Below are positions 32,486 to 43,633 of a stretch of 64,000 bases of DNA, piece after piece. Where the stretch lies: positions 1-64,000 of the forward strand of contig CANTFK010000865.1 of NCBI GenBank assembly GCA_947646735.1. Direction: 5' to 3'. The notes beneath the pieces are model-generated. The model did not search any database, had not been told where the DNA came from, and saw only the letters and a list, made by a program, of their open reading frames with translations. How positions within the stretch are numbered: the stretch's first letter is position 1; every line of letters begins with the position of its first letter. Both the position numbers and the translations under genes were made by a program. This stretch comes from Peronospora farinosa (taxonomy: Eukaryota; Oomycota; Peronosporomycetes; Peronosporales; Peronosporaceae).

Positions 32486-33118
32486 TGTAAATGGGTTACA
32501 CGATGGTTTTAACAGCATTCCGAAAGTTTACGGTTAAAGTTTCTTTATATTGCATATAATGCATCTGATACTTCTCTTTAGAGAGGTATTAATTATAAGC
32601 GTCTAAGATACGGATACCGTATCTTATCGATTAGGATTCGATAATCGATAACGCTGTACTAAGTACATCATCATACACAGATGTTTAGGCGATACGTCGT
32701 CCAATAGCAAAGTATGCATATAATAATTACTATTATAGTAATTAATCTAGTGTAGTGTACTTAGAGTAGGACTATTCATAAAATCTTAAATCATAAATAA
32801 AAACAGTTCTCCTTTTGAGTTTAAGATCGCAAGTCGTTTCGACTTGTTCTCTTGTGCACTTCGTGCGTTGGTTCTCTGAACCTTTAAGCTTCTAGCTTGT
32901 TCTTGCACTCTGTGCGTTGGTTCTCTGAGCCTTAAGCTTGTTGTTTGCTGACTAAAAGTTTCTCTCCTACTTCCTTAGAAGAGGGTGACTTTCAGTCGTT
33001 TAATTAGTTCCTTAGAACTAAGTGGCTGTTAGCCTTAACTCTATTTAGTTCTCTAGAACTAAGAGGCTTTCAGCCTAAAGTCTTCCTCTGGCTAAAGAGC
33101 TGTGCAGCTCCGCTAAAC
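32486..33118 (+). repeat. 5' LTR of element C
   Basis: About 633 bp, A+T-rich, with repeated GGTTCTCTGA(A/G)CC and CTTAGAACTAAG motifs. Begins TGTAAATGGGTTACACGATGG. The exact 3' edge is uncertain; it is placed just before the primer binding site TGGTAGCACTT. Confidence 0.75.
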
Positions 33119-33180
33119 TTGGTAGCACTTGTAATCAATCCTACACCTGAGTATTTTTTAAAGACTGACCCTCTGTGAGG

Positions 33181-33897
33181 ATGGCAGCGTCAGCTGCGCC
33201 TACACAGTACATCCCGGTACCTGTGCCCGATGCAGAGCCAAAGGCTCGCCCACTTGTTACAAACGTAAAGACCTTTGAGGGGAAGGAGGGAGAAAATCTT
33301 TTCTACTGGATCTGAGAAGTTGAAATGGCAATGGATGCCGCTATGCTTGTGTCAGATAAGCAACGAGTTGGCTTGGTCATTTCGAAGCTTGGTGGAAGAG
33401 CTAGATAGTGGGCTCTAACGAGCGATGTCTCTGTAAATGCTGCATTTCCCACATGGGAGATGCTTAAAAAGCAATTAACTTGTGTGTTTGCACCGCCTAA
33501 GCAGGCTTATCGTGTGCGCTCACGCTTCTTAGCTACCCGACAGGGTACGAAAGAATTGTCGGACTATGTCCAAGAGTTAAGAACTCTCATTGCTGCTATG
33601 CAGCAGGACCCTCTGGCAGAGGAAGTCCGAGTAACCATTTTTATGGAAGGACTTCGCACTGGGGTCGCCAGGACGGAAGTTTTCCGTGTCCAGCCTTCGA
33701 CTTTTGAGCAGGCAGTAAGCATAGCGTTTAACGCTGAATTTAATTTTAAGTCTGCTCGATATGGTCTGCCATGGTATCAATCAAATACCGCTAATAGGGC
33801 GGAACCCATGGATCTCAGTCAAGCTGAAGAAGCTGAGTTTCAAGCTGCTGAGCAGCAAGGTAACATCCGTAGTATGTTACATGTGCGGAAGCACTAA
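33181..33897 (+). pseudogene. gag of element C
   Basis: Starts ATGGCAGCG at 33181 and reads through two in-frame stops (TGA at about 33314, TAG at about 33406). The block FAPPKQAYRVRSRFLATRQG...LSDYVQELRTL...MEGLRTGVARTEVFR is the retrotransposon Gag domain of Ty3/Gypsy elements. A zinc knuckle remnant may follow (VCYMCGSTKHLRPSF, another frame near 33870), with its last Cys lost. Confidence 0.85.
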
Positions 33898-34099
33898 GCA
33901 TCTCCGTCCTAGCTTTCCGTTGCGAAAGCAATATTCAAATTGGCAGAGCCGAAACCCTGCTCCTATCGAAAAGGCGAGCACGGCAGGGGAAAACTTCATC
34001 TCCCAGTAGGCGCGGGGCGCCTTACTGGGAAAGAACTAAGTTCTGTTGAACCTCTAGGAGGTAGAGGTAACTAGGGCTTAGCCCCAGGTGGTTCTGTGG

Positions 34100-36250
34100 A
34101 TGCTTCCATGGAACAAGATTAAAAGCTAGGATTGTTGGTTGTGTCGGCAACCGTTAAGGGTTTTGAGAAACCATGACCAATTCTAATTGACTCAGGGGCG
34201 TCGGGTAATTATGTCCGGCGTCGTTTCCTTGAAGGGAGTCAGCTGTATGCTAAGACTCTAGAAGTGCAAGAGGGTGACAGTTCAACCGTTCGTCTCGCGA
34301 CGGGTGTACGTGTCATCAATCCTAAAGTTCCGTTGAACTAGGTGTGAAGTTCTTAGACTTAAATAGCGTTGAACGCTGTCTTATCCTAGATTTGCACTCG
34401 AGATATGATCTCATTCTCGGTATGGCCTGGCTGGAACGCCATGAGCCATGGATCGATTGGAGATCCAAAACTGTAGGCGCAACGCGCAATGTTCCTAGCG
34501 AATCTTTGGAGAGTCATGAACCCACCTTTGCTAGGAAACAAAAGTGCTATTGGCGCGAGCCATTAGCTGCGTCAGTTAGTGTGCTGGACATTGGAGCGTC
34601 TGAGTTGGTAAACTCCAACATGAACAATAATAGTGTCGAGCAGAGCTCAGTGACACTTAGTGGAACGGCACGTACTCCGTTGAGTGATACTCATAGTAAT
34701 ATTGAGACACTGGATGTCAGTAATGACATCGGCTCTTGTATAGAGCCAGTTAAGGTCGATGACCTTGTTAGTAATGTTGGCTGTAAATGCGATTTACACG
34801 ATGTCGATACTGACATCGGCTCTCATATAGGGCAATTGAAGGTCAATGATCTTGTTAGTGAGGTCACTGGTACCAGTGACCCACTGAATGTCAATACTGA
34901 CATTGGCTCTCGCATAGGGCAGGTTAAGGTCAAGATATCTATTGACCTTGGGGATGATGGTATCCCAATTACTTTGAAGAGGACGGTCTCGTCAATGAGA
35001 CGGCAGCGTCGCCATATGGCGGCTGCGAGACGCAAAGCGTCTGTTTTATCGCGTAATGATGTCAGTGACCAGTTGTATACCCTGGTCAACGGAGTGACAG
35101 GTGATGTAGATGGTGAGGTTGACCTTGAGGCCCTCCCATCATTAAATGCTCTTTTAGAGCTAGACGAAATGTCTGTGGATGAATTTCATCAAGCCTTGAA
35201 GGCTGGTGATCTATCCGATATGGTGGTCATTCGACCTAACCTCGAGCTGAACTCATCCTCGCTTGTCGATGAGACAGTCCTTGAAGATAAAAAAGCGGCA
35301 CTTAGTGCGCGTAGTGGATCATATTTTTCGAAGAATCCTTCAGATCCTTACTACCCCTTAGTTAAGGAATTTCAGAACGTGATGTGCTTTGATCCACCGT
35401 CGGTTCCACCGCCTGATAGGGGTGTACGTCATGAGATTGACTTGGTTCCTGGAAACAAATACTGCGTAACACGGCAGTAGCCTTTACCCAAACAATAGTG
35501 TAACTTCATTGTAGAGTTCTTTCGTGCAAAGCACGCAGCGGGTATGGTGCGCGAGAGCAAATCTTCGCACTCGACACCCACTTTCTGTGATAAGAAACCG
35601 AATGGTAAGTGGCGTATCGTCCATGCTTAAGATAAGCTCCATAAGGCCACTATACATTCACAGACGCCAATACCCAGATAGGATGTTCTCTAGTACAATA
35701 TGGTCGGTTGTACCATGTACAGTGCGCTCGACTTAGTCGATGGTTATTACCAATTGCACATGCGATCTAGCAATATTCCACTCACAGTGGTTAGTACTCC
35801 GATCGGTATGCTCTGGAAGTGGTTAGTGATGCCCCAGGGGCTATCGAATGCTCCGGCTACGTCTTATCGTTTGGTGACGAAATTGTTTCAACCCCATCGA
35901 AGTTATGCACAGACGTACTTTGATGACATTTCTGCCCATAGTCGAGCTGAACATGGGCGGTCTGATACCGAGAACCATATTGTTCATTTACGAGCTGTGC
36001 TCGAGTGCATGCGCACTAATAAGCTATATGCTAATTCATCCAAGTGCATCTTCGGGGCCGAAGAAATTCCCTTTTTAGGGTGCTTCAATGGGAAGCGAGG
36101 CCTAAAAGAGGATCTCAAAGACATAGTCGATTGGCCTATTCCACAGTCTCAGAAGGACTTGCGTAAGTGTCTTGGCCTTGCCAATTACTTACACAAATAC
36201 AGCGAGAATTACGCTGATATGGCTCGGCCATTATCCAATCTCCTGTAAAA
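34100..36250 (+). pseudogene. Protease and reverse transcriptase of element C
   Basis: The protease active site reads LIDSGASGNYVRRRF at about 34180; the C-terminal protease block [18 protein letters not shown] is at 34404. A long spacer (34500-35330) contains a threefold repeat with the core DIGS.I..VKV.DLVS. The RT starts near 35400 ([11 protein letters not shown]); RT palm MYSALDLVDGYYQLHM and the catalytic YFDDISAHS are in 35700-36248. Stops interrupt several joins (35480, between 35480 and 35700). Confidence 0.88.
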
Positions 36251-38528
36251 GGATTTGGAATGGTGTTGGCATGCCGAACACGAAAATGCTTTTCAAGCGG
36301 TGAAGGCGAGCCTTCTTCATGCTCTCATTTTGGCTTTGCCGGATCCTGACCGACCGTTTAGCGTCGTCTGTGACACGTCGGATTTTGCCATTGGCAGTGC
36401 TCTGTTACAATCAGATGATGAAGGGTCGTGAGTGTGTGATTGCTTCTGAATCTCGCCAGATGAAATCTGCAGAGAAGAACTATTCAGTTCATGACAAAGT
36501 GCTACTTGCGAGGATGTATGCTCTAGTCAAATTTAGAGTTCATCTGCTGGGCTCGAAGCCTTTTGTGATCTATACCGATCATGCGTCTTTACGCAATGCG
36601 ACTCAGTCGCCGCATCTCTCGCAGAGAATGGCCAGACGGCTGTCGCTCTTAGCCGAATATAACCTCGAGGTGAAATATAAGCCGGGCAAGCAAAATGCTT
36701 TGTCTGATACATTGTCATGCAGACCTGACTATGAGCTTGCTCATGTTACAACGTTATCGTCTTCTATCATTCATCTCATTTTTACGGCGTACGCTAAAGA
36801 TGATCATTGTATAGCGTTGCTACATGCTCTTGGCAGTGAGGAGTTTAAAGACTCGGACATTGAATTGTCGGCACGATTACGTGCGAGCCTCCATCGATAT
36901 TCTATAGATCAGGGGCTGTTGTACTATTGTACAGATGTGGGGGATCCTCCGCGTATTGTAGTTCCTCATGACGAGGACCTGAAGCATCGTATTCTCTATG
37001 AGGTACATGACACCGCCATCGGTGGCCATTTGGGCCGTGAAAAGACCTATGGGGCAGTATGCCAACGTTATTGGTGGCCCAAATGATATAAATGGGTGAG
37101 CACATATGTGCGTACGTGTGAAACATGTCAACGGGTGAAGCCCTCGCCCCATTCGGCAGCGCCGCTGGCTAGTTTGCCTATTCCCACTGGGTGCTGGGAG
37201 TCCATTAGTATGGACTTTGTGTTTGGCCTATCGAAAGATTCGCATGGCAATACAGGTATTGTGGTATTTGTTGACCGTTTGAGCAAGATGGCTCACTTAG
37301 CGGCTGTGCCAGACTCGATCGATGGTGAGGGTACAGCGGAGCTGTTCATCGATCGAGTGATTCGCCAACATGGCTTGCCAGTGGAAATTGTTTTTGATCG
37401 TGATCCGCGTTTTACGAGTAAATTTTGGAAGTCCGTCTTCCAGGTGCTGGGCACCCGATTGGACATGTATACAGCGGATCATCCGCAGACCGATGGTCAA
37501 ACCGAACGCGTAAATCGCGTTGTTGAAGATATTCTCCGCAGTGTTTGCGCTGAAACGCCTAAGCGATGGAGCTCTATGCTCCCTGTAGTTGAGTTTGCAC
37601 TTAATAATTCCGTGCACGCCTCTACCGGCTATACTCCGTTCTATGTCAATGGCCTCACACACCCACGCGTTCCGTTAACGCTACCACCGAGTGGTTCATC
37701 GATTGGTGGGGGAGAGGTTGCCGATCGGCTTGCTGATGTCAGCCCTAATACTGTTAAAAAACAGGTAAATGCGTTTCTCGCGACGCAACTGAACGTCTTA
37801 CGAAATGTGCAAGATGCAATGGCTGATAGTCAAGATTAACAAAACGAATATGCAGATGCGAAAGGCAGAGGTTGTATTAATGATTATGAGGTCGGAGACC
37901 AAGTATTATTAAATGCTAAAAAATTACCTACCAATGTAGTATCTGCTGTCTTTTAGACAAAATTGCGTCCGCGCTTCATCGGACCCTTTACGGTCGTGGA
38001 AAAGAAAGTCCTGGCGTAAACGCTTAATTTGCCGCGTAAATTGCGTACACATCCCGTGCTCAACGTTGGCATGCTCAAACAATATCGGGATCCGTCCCAA
38101 GGGAACACTAAGGTGCTCGCGCCGAGCCCATCGGCATTGCCGCGGGACACACCATCTGCATTAAAATGTCAAGCTGACCCTCCACTCTGTTCCAACGACT
38201 CGAGGCGAGTATTCATCATCAGCACAGTCTCACGGAGAGACTTCACCTCCTAAAGTAGCTCGGCATGAGCTTGTGTCTGCCGATACACCGTCCCCCTCCG
38301 GCATTGCTTGACGGTCAGGGGAACCCTCCGCTCCATGTTAAACGTCTACTGCAGAAGAGTCGCCGCCATGGTCAAAACCAGTATCTGGTGAAGTGGCGGG
38401 GATATCCCGAGTCGTGAAAGTCATGGAAGTTCAAGGATTCCTTTCGGCAGGATTGCCCATACGCAGTGGACGTTTTTAAGCGTCGTGCCCAGGGTCAACC
38501 TGTTGGCGATGACGTTTCTCACCAGTAA
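36251..38528 (+). pseudogene. RNase H, integrase and chromodomain of element C
   Basis: RNase H: FVIYTDHASLR and KYKPGKQNALSDTLSC in 36319-37086. Integrase zinc finger around HDTAIGGHLGREKT, then CETCQRVKP. The catalytic core in 37096-37839 has Asp in SMDFVFGLS, Asp in FDRDPRFTS and Glu in DGQTERVNR. The chromodomain is at about 38334-38528 (NQYLVKWRGYPES, then a stop where a Trp is expected, KSWKF). This marks a chromovirus-type element with no second RNase H. Confidence 0.88.
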
Positions 38529-38648
38529 TGTTGTGGGTAGGCGAGCTAGCGGCATCGGTCTGTCGTGAACTCGCGGCTACAGGTGTAGCCGAAACATTAG
38601 AGTGCTGGGTAGCAGACGCATATTGCGTATGTTGAATTTAAATCCTCC

Positions 38649-39390
38649 TCAGGCCTTCAGTTTAGCGTAATAGTAACGCGTTTTCCGTTCGAGCCGAACA
38701 TCCGCCACATCGGCACTTGCCCGTAGGGCCCACATGCTGCTTAAACGCGCATAATGCGCCCAACGGCTAAAAGCCGCATCTTCTTCCTCCTCGATTCCCT
38801 CGCAAACAGAAGGATGGGAACACCCTTTATGGGAGGAACTGGTGCACCGCGCACTTGCCTGTTGAGGAGTGCCAAGTATTGGCTTTGCGTAGTGATATGG
38901 GGTTCTAGATAGCGTTTTCGAAGGGCCGTCCTCGTAGCGACATCCTCGGGTAAACAGGCCTCAGACCCAATGGCCCAGCCAGAAAAGAATATATAGATGC
39001 CTCCTTTAGGCGTTCTTCCACTGTAGGTAGCTTGAATTTATACTGTCGGTGGTCCTGAAGCCTCGCCATATTCTTCGTCCGGCGCTTGACACCTTCCTCT
39101 TGGTCGATGGTTTGCTGCTGCTTCTCATCGAGTGAATTAGTAACCGTCGCTGTTGAATATACGTCAGGCGGGTCACGTAATGCTGTTAGCAAATCTGCAG
39201 CACCACGTTCAGGGAACGGATTCGGTGCATGACTACTGTCATCTTAACCCGTAAGGGTGGTTAGAGGGGCCCCATCGGGTCCCACAAAGACGGTGTCACT
39301 TTCGTAATCAACCATTCTTCAAGGTCGCCTTCGATAAGGTCCCGTAAAGTCTGTGACTCATTGCCAAGAGGCGTCATGTTATATGCCGCG
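38649..39390 (-). pseudogene. Antisense coding signal of element C
   Basis: Between pol and the 3' LTR the minus strand carries coherent protein-like frames: 39380-39260 (NESQTLRDLIEGDLEEW), 39243-38905 (NPFPERGAADLLTALRDPP, then LPTVEERLKEASIYSFLAG), and about 38912-38649 (GIEEEEDAAFSRWAHYARL, ending RKTRYYYAKLKA). Frameshifts separate them. The related 3' end E repeats the first two (ALNDLFEGELEVAVDYGSG; NPFPERGSADMLTSMRS), with the gaps in step with codons. That conservation is the main argument that this is coding. No known domain. Confidence 0.55.
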
Positions 39391-39486
39391 AACGAACTGT
39401 AAGGCTTAAACGTTCGCTAAAGCACTATCTCAACGAGAAAAATGTCAAATGACATTCTATGGGAACGTCAGTCTAGTAAGAGAAGG

Positions 39487-39560
39487 TGTAACGGGGTTAC
39501 ACGACGGTTGTAACATCATTCCGAAAGTTTACGGTTAAAGTTTCCTTATATTGCATATGA
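39487..39560 (+). repeat. Truncated 3' LTR of element C
   Basis: TGTAACGGGGTTACACGACGG and about 50 more bases match the start of the 5' LTR at 32486; similarity stops at about 39560 where F-family sequence follows. Confidence 0.75.
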
Positions 39561-39589
39561 TATGGGAATCCTTTTTCTCAACATGTCTG

Positions 39590-40613
39590 CAGTGATTCCT
39601 CTGCCGCTAATTTTTTAATCTCAGATTCAATTTTGGCCTTTACATCTTCTCTCACGGACTCACGGTGAAAATCCGAGTCACCAGAAGATTAGGGCACGCG
39701 AACCATTGTAATGGAGTGTGGTTCACAGAATTGCTGATGTGTCCCGACTCTCCACTAGCGCCCGGGCGACCGACTAACGGAGGGGGTACATCGATTACGT
39801 GTATAAAGCCTTCCTCACCTTGTGTACCCTTCGGTTGGGCGGGTTGCTCTCTTCTACGTGGACTTGAGTCGATGTAGAACCTGATTGTGTTAAAGACATG
39901 TGGGGGGCGATCGAGTAGAATTCCTCACACGATAGCAGTTTTTTTGTGGGTTCTCTATTTGAGTCGCCCTTTATTCCCTTGCGATTGCCTTGTACGATTA
40001 GTTGATAATTGATCCGCATGTGTGGCGAAATAGGAAGTATATATTATGCAAACTGAGATCGCGCATTTTCGGCGAAATCCGAAATGGGTAAAAATGAGGA
40101 ATTGCGATCCAGCACAAGAAGTTCTCGAGACGTCTAAAATGGAATGTACAACAGTGAATGGTGGTGCTCGCTGTTCTTTGTTTGATCAACTACGGACTAG
40201 AACTACGCAACTGCGATCCCAGTATTTTTTTGAATGGCGATCCGCGTGAGCGCGATCGCTAAGATGGTAAATTAGTATGTTCAAGTATGTGGAACACGGT
40301 CTGGTGTACTTCATCACTCTGGAAGACTGGACTGAGGTAGACATGACGTATCATGTAGATGGACCATTTCACGTGATCCATTGAATGGGGAAGATGAAAG
40401 TGACAAGCCATGATTCGGTGGATCTCAATCTGATACTCATATGAGTACCGCCATCCGATACTAATTATAAGTACCGCAATCCGCTACTAAAATTAGAACT
40501 AGATTCGATCGAAGCAGCGATCCAGATCGCGTTAATATTGGAGTAGGCCACATGACAAGAACTGATTTTCTCGAAAAGTGAATACGCGACAATAGATCCT
40601 GGACTACATATAG
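39590..40613 (-). mobile_element. F: fragment of an A/B-related element (gag1 start and LTR)
   Basis: Read on the minus strand, the LTR 3' end (…CACTCCATTACA) stops at 39707. At 39706 an ATG opens MVRVP, then a stop, then SSGDSDFHRE, clearly the same protein as gag1 of A/B (MVRVPGSSEDAGFHRE). The gag part ends at about 39590. The LTR part runs right to 40613, where element D was inserted. It is diverged from A/B but keeps the LTR-ATG junction and primer site. Confidence 0.7.
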
Positions 40614-40952
40614 TGTAACGAGGCTAGAACGTACCGTCACTAGCTTACACGCGCGCTTGAGGAATACTCAAGCTTAAGTATTAGGTATTAAGTAAATTTA
40701 ACTCCGATTTTTATTTTGGTTTTAATTCGTACTAATTACGAAGATTTTAGTCGTAATAAATACGACAGTGTTCCCGCCTTTCGGGAACCACACAATTTCA
40801 GGTTGATTTATCATTGGTCATATTGGAACTTTAGGCCCCAATAATAAACCAATAATAAATTGCCACGCTGTGCCCGCTATTCGGGCCTAGAACCTGTCTA
40901 CATATGTAATTGTTTATCTGTGTTAACTATGTGTCTAAAGTAGCCCATTACA
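40614..40952 (-). repeat. 3' LTR of element D
   Basis: 339 bp, plus-strand reading TGTAACGAGG to CCCATTACA. Differs from the partner at 47800 by a small number of substitutions and short indels. Confidence 0.92.
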
Positions 40953-41031
40953 TCACCCCCTTCTCAAGACAGCACTCATCAACCGTGAGAGCTCAACTGT
41001 CTAGACCCCATCGCTCACAAACGAACAAGCA

Positions 41032-41531
41032 ATGTCCGGAGACTTAACACCCAATCCAGCAGCACTCTTAAGCACCATCGGCGGGATTGCAACAACAAGC
41101 ATCATGGCGCGGCAACTCATGCCTTGGTCACTGTACGACTTGTCCGGAGCTCACGCTCTGTACTCACTGAAAACGATGCGGGATTACTTCCGGAGTTTTG
41201 TAAAACTGCGTGGAAAATTTCTTGATGGAATCGAAAAACGAGGCCCTGCAACGTTCTAGGTGCGCCTTCATCCAACGTTGGAATCGGATTGTCGAGGATG
41301 GTAGCAGCTTTCAACTATAGCTCGCTAATCAAGAGGAGCTTCCCGCCGATCACTCCATCGGCGTGCTACGCGAAAGAGTGTTTGAGAATGCTTGGAATAA
41401 GAACCGCCACTGCTTCGTTCCTGTCAATGAAGGATACTAGTCTTGTGACTCGACTCCACCCCCAACTCATGACGAATGGCGACGATACATCGCTGAGTGT
41501 TCACTCAGCGAACGCGAACGAAGTTAAATAG
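41032..41531 (+). pseudogene. Antisense ORF of element D
   Basis: ATG at 41032 opens 75 codons (MSGDLTPNPAALLSTIGG, then PWSLYDLSGAHALYSLKTM, then FVKLRGKFLDGIEKRG) up to 41259. After a frameshift one frame continues with RWNRIVEDGSSFQ and SIGVLRERVFENAWNKNRH to about 41440; another frame is open from 41289 to 41531. I cannot decide between them. Orientation and position match the antisense ORFs of A/B and C. No known domain. Confidence 0.45.
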
Positions 41532-41779
41532 CGAAGTCTGAGCGAACGAAGAAGCGCAGTTATTCGTTGTGCCTCTCGCTGGCAGCACCACTCGCGACAG
41601 AGGAGTCAATCTCCGCGGAATAATTAGTGCAGGGCAGCGACACGTTCGCCTGCCCGTCCTGCTGCGCGATTCTCGCCTCGCAATCGTGATGATATGTATT
41701 CACCACGACGTTCTCGTTCACGGCATCGTTCTCGGTCTCGTCATCGTTCTCGTTCTCGAAGACATGGATCTCCTTACCG

Positions 41780-43331
41780 CTCTCGTTTGTCACGAGAGCG
41801 TTCGCGTGCTCGCCCGCATTGGAATAGCCTGACTTCGTGGCTTCATACGACTGAACCACATCTGTAGCGTCACGAAGGAGTAAGGAAAGTGGGTCTCATG
41901 TATCCTGCTCGGGAGGGAATCCAAGCCAACGCGCGCACGGATGGAACCGCGCGCTTCTCATGAGCCGACTGCAGTACTGGTTGTGGAGAGTCCTCGTGAC
42001 ACACAATGCGGTCTACAATCCAGCGCACCTGTCCCTCCGCATCAATAAGCAGAGGAGGGCCCTCGCGATGGTAATGCTGGCGTCCTGGCTGCCCAGGAAG
42101 ATGTTGATCAGGCCGTGCGGATACGGGTTCTGAGGCGCTAGGTACTTGGTCGTGCACAGACGGGATCGAGGCAGCGCCCCATGTCATCGTCGCTTCGAGC
42201 ACGACGGGAAGGCCGTTCGAAATACGAACCCCTGAAGCCGGCGTCGGAGCCAAACCGTGAAGCGTAGCCGGACGATATTCCTTCAGCCGCCCGACATAAA
42301 ATGTCGGGTGGAGTCGCAGTGAAGAGGGGACGTCGAGTATATAAGCGTTGCCGATTGCCTTCAGAACCTTGAATGGACCGATGAAGCGTGGCGCGAGTTT
42401 GCTTGCGCCCAGATTAGTGATCGCTGAATCCCTTAAACCTTCCGTAGATAATAATACACGATCACCTATCGCAAACTTGCTCGTATTCTTTCTGCCATGT
42501 TTGTCAGCGTTCTCTTTCTGTTGATATACCGCAGATTGTAGTGTGTCGCGTACAAAACGGGTGATAGCTTGACGTTGGAGCATAAATTCCGACACAGCCA
42601 TGTCATCAATTGGTCGCGCCGACTCAATCGGCGCGTAGTTGGCAGTAGGTGAACGCTTACCCGAAAAAGGGTCAATCAATGTCTGCGCAGTCCATCGAGC
42701 TAATGGGACGCCACGTCTGGTGGCGTCAAAGTGTACGTCTTTGCCTTGGATCAAGTTACTGCATTCGCGCTCAAAATACCGTGAGCTGCACTCGATCCTT
42801 GTTTATCACCTTTATCCCGCCCAGAGTGGATCCACTAGGTGTTGTGGGTCGCCCCACGGCTAGGATAGTAGGAACACGAGGGTGACGAGCCGAATTCACA
42901 AAAAATGGCGTAAACCTTGTTGACGCGTGTACGGCGTTGTTAAGTGCGAACTCAGCGAGTGGTAAAAATTCACTCCAACTTGTAAATGACGTAGCGTAAC
43001 TTCGAAGAACGTCTTCGAGGACCCATTTCACGCGCTCGGTTTGCCCATCCGTTTCTGGATGGGCCGCAGTCGACATCAGCAGTTTTATCCCGAGGAGCTC
43101 GAACAGTGACGTCCAAAATGCGGATGTGAATTGCGGGTCACGGTCCGAAACAATGTTTTCTGGAAGGCCATGATGACGGAACACCGCGTCGATGAAGTGC
43201 GCCGCGGTCTCTGCCGCGGTGACCTTAGCGTAAACAGGCACTAGATGTGTCATCTTGCTGAATCTGTCAACAAAGACCAAGATGCCCGTTCGAGATTGGC
43301 TATCGGGCGCGAGACAGAAAATGAAGTCCAT
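41780..43331 (-). pseudogene. Integrase and chromodomain of element D
   Basis: The integrase core 43331-42771 has the first Asp in MDFIFCLAP, the second in VSDRDPQFTS and Glu in DGQTERVKW. The C-terminal domain in 42754-41870 has FAIGDRVLLSTEGL and LAPRFIGPFKVLKAIG. The chromodomain begins at RWIVDRIVCHED and continues in another frame as RWLGFPPEQDT, a stop in place of Trp, then DPLSLLLRDATDVV (about 41930-41850). Confidence 0.85.
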
Positions 43332-43633
43332 CGATACTGATCGCCAGGCCTCTGCTGCAATCGGCAGCGGTCGCAGGGTAGCCTACGATGATGGACATGG
43401 CTTTACCCGCTGGTAGATTTTGCACGTTCAAATCCAGCTGCGTACCCACTTATACATGTGGGGCCAGAAGAAGTTTCAATACACAGCCGCGAAAGTCTTT
43501 TTGCGGCCTAAATGACCGTTATCAGGGGCATCGTGATACTCGTGGATGATTCTAGCACGCAAATACATGTCGTTGGCAATCACCGTGCGAGGAGAATCGA
43601 ATTGGTCGATGCTATACAGAAGCAAATCGCCGT

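Larger units (their letters stand above)
32486..39560 (+). mobile_element. Ty3/Gypsy chromodomain retrotransposon C, decayed
   Basis: Plus-strand element with a 5' LTR (32486 to about 33118), gag (33181-33897), protease, RT, RNase H, integrase and chromodomain up to 38528, an antisense coding signal at 39390-38649, and the first ~74 bases of a 3' LTR at 39487. The LTR start TGTAAATGGG matches TGTAACGGGG (39487) and TGTAATGGGG (49169). The purine tract AGTAAGAGAAGG precedes the 3' LTR. The primer site TGGTAGCACTT (33120) is shared with element D. Many stops and shifts; not active. Confidence 0.88.
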
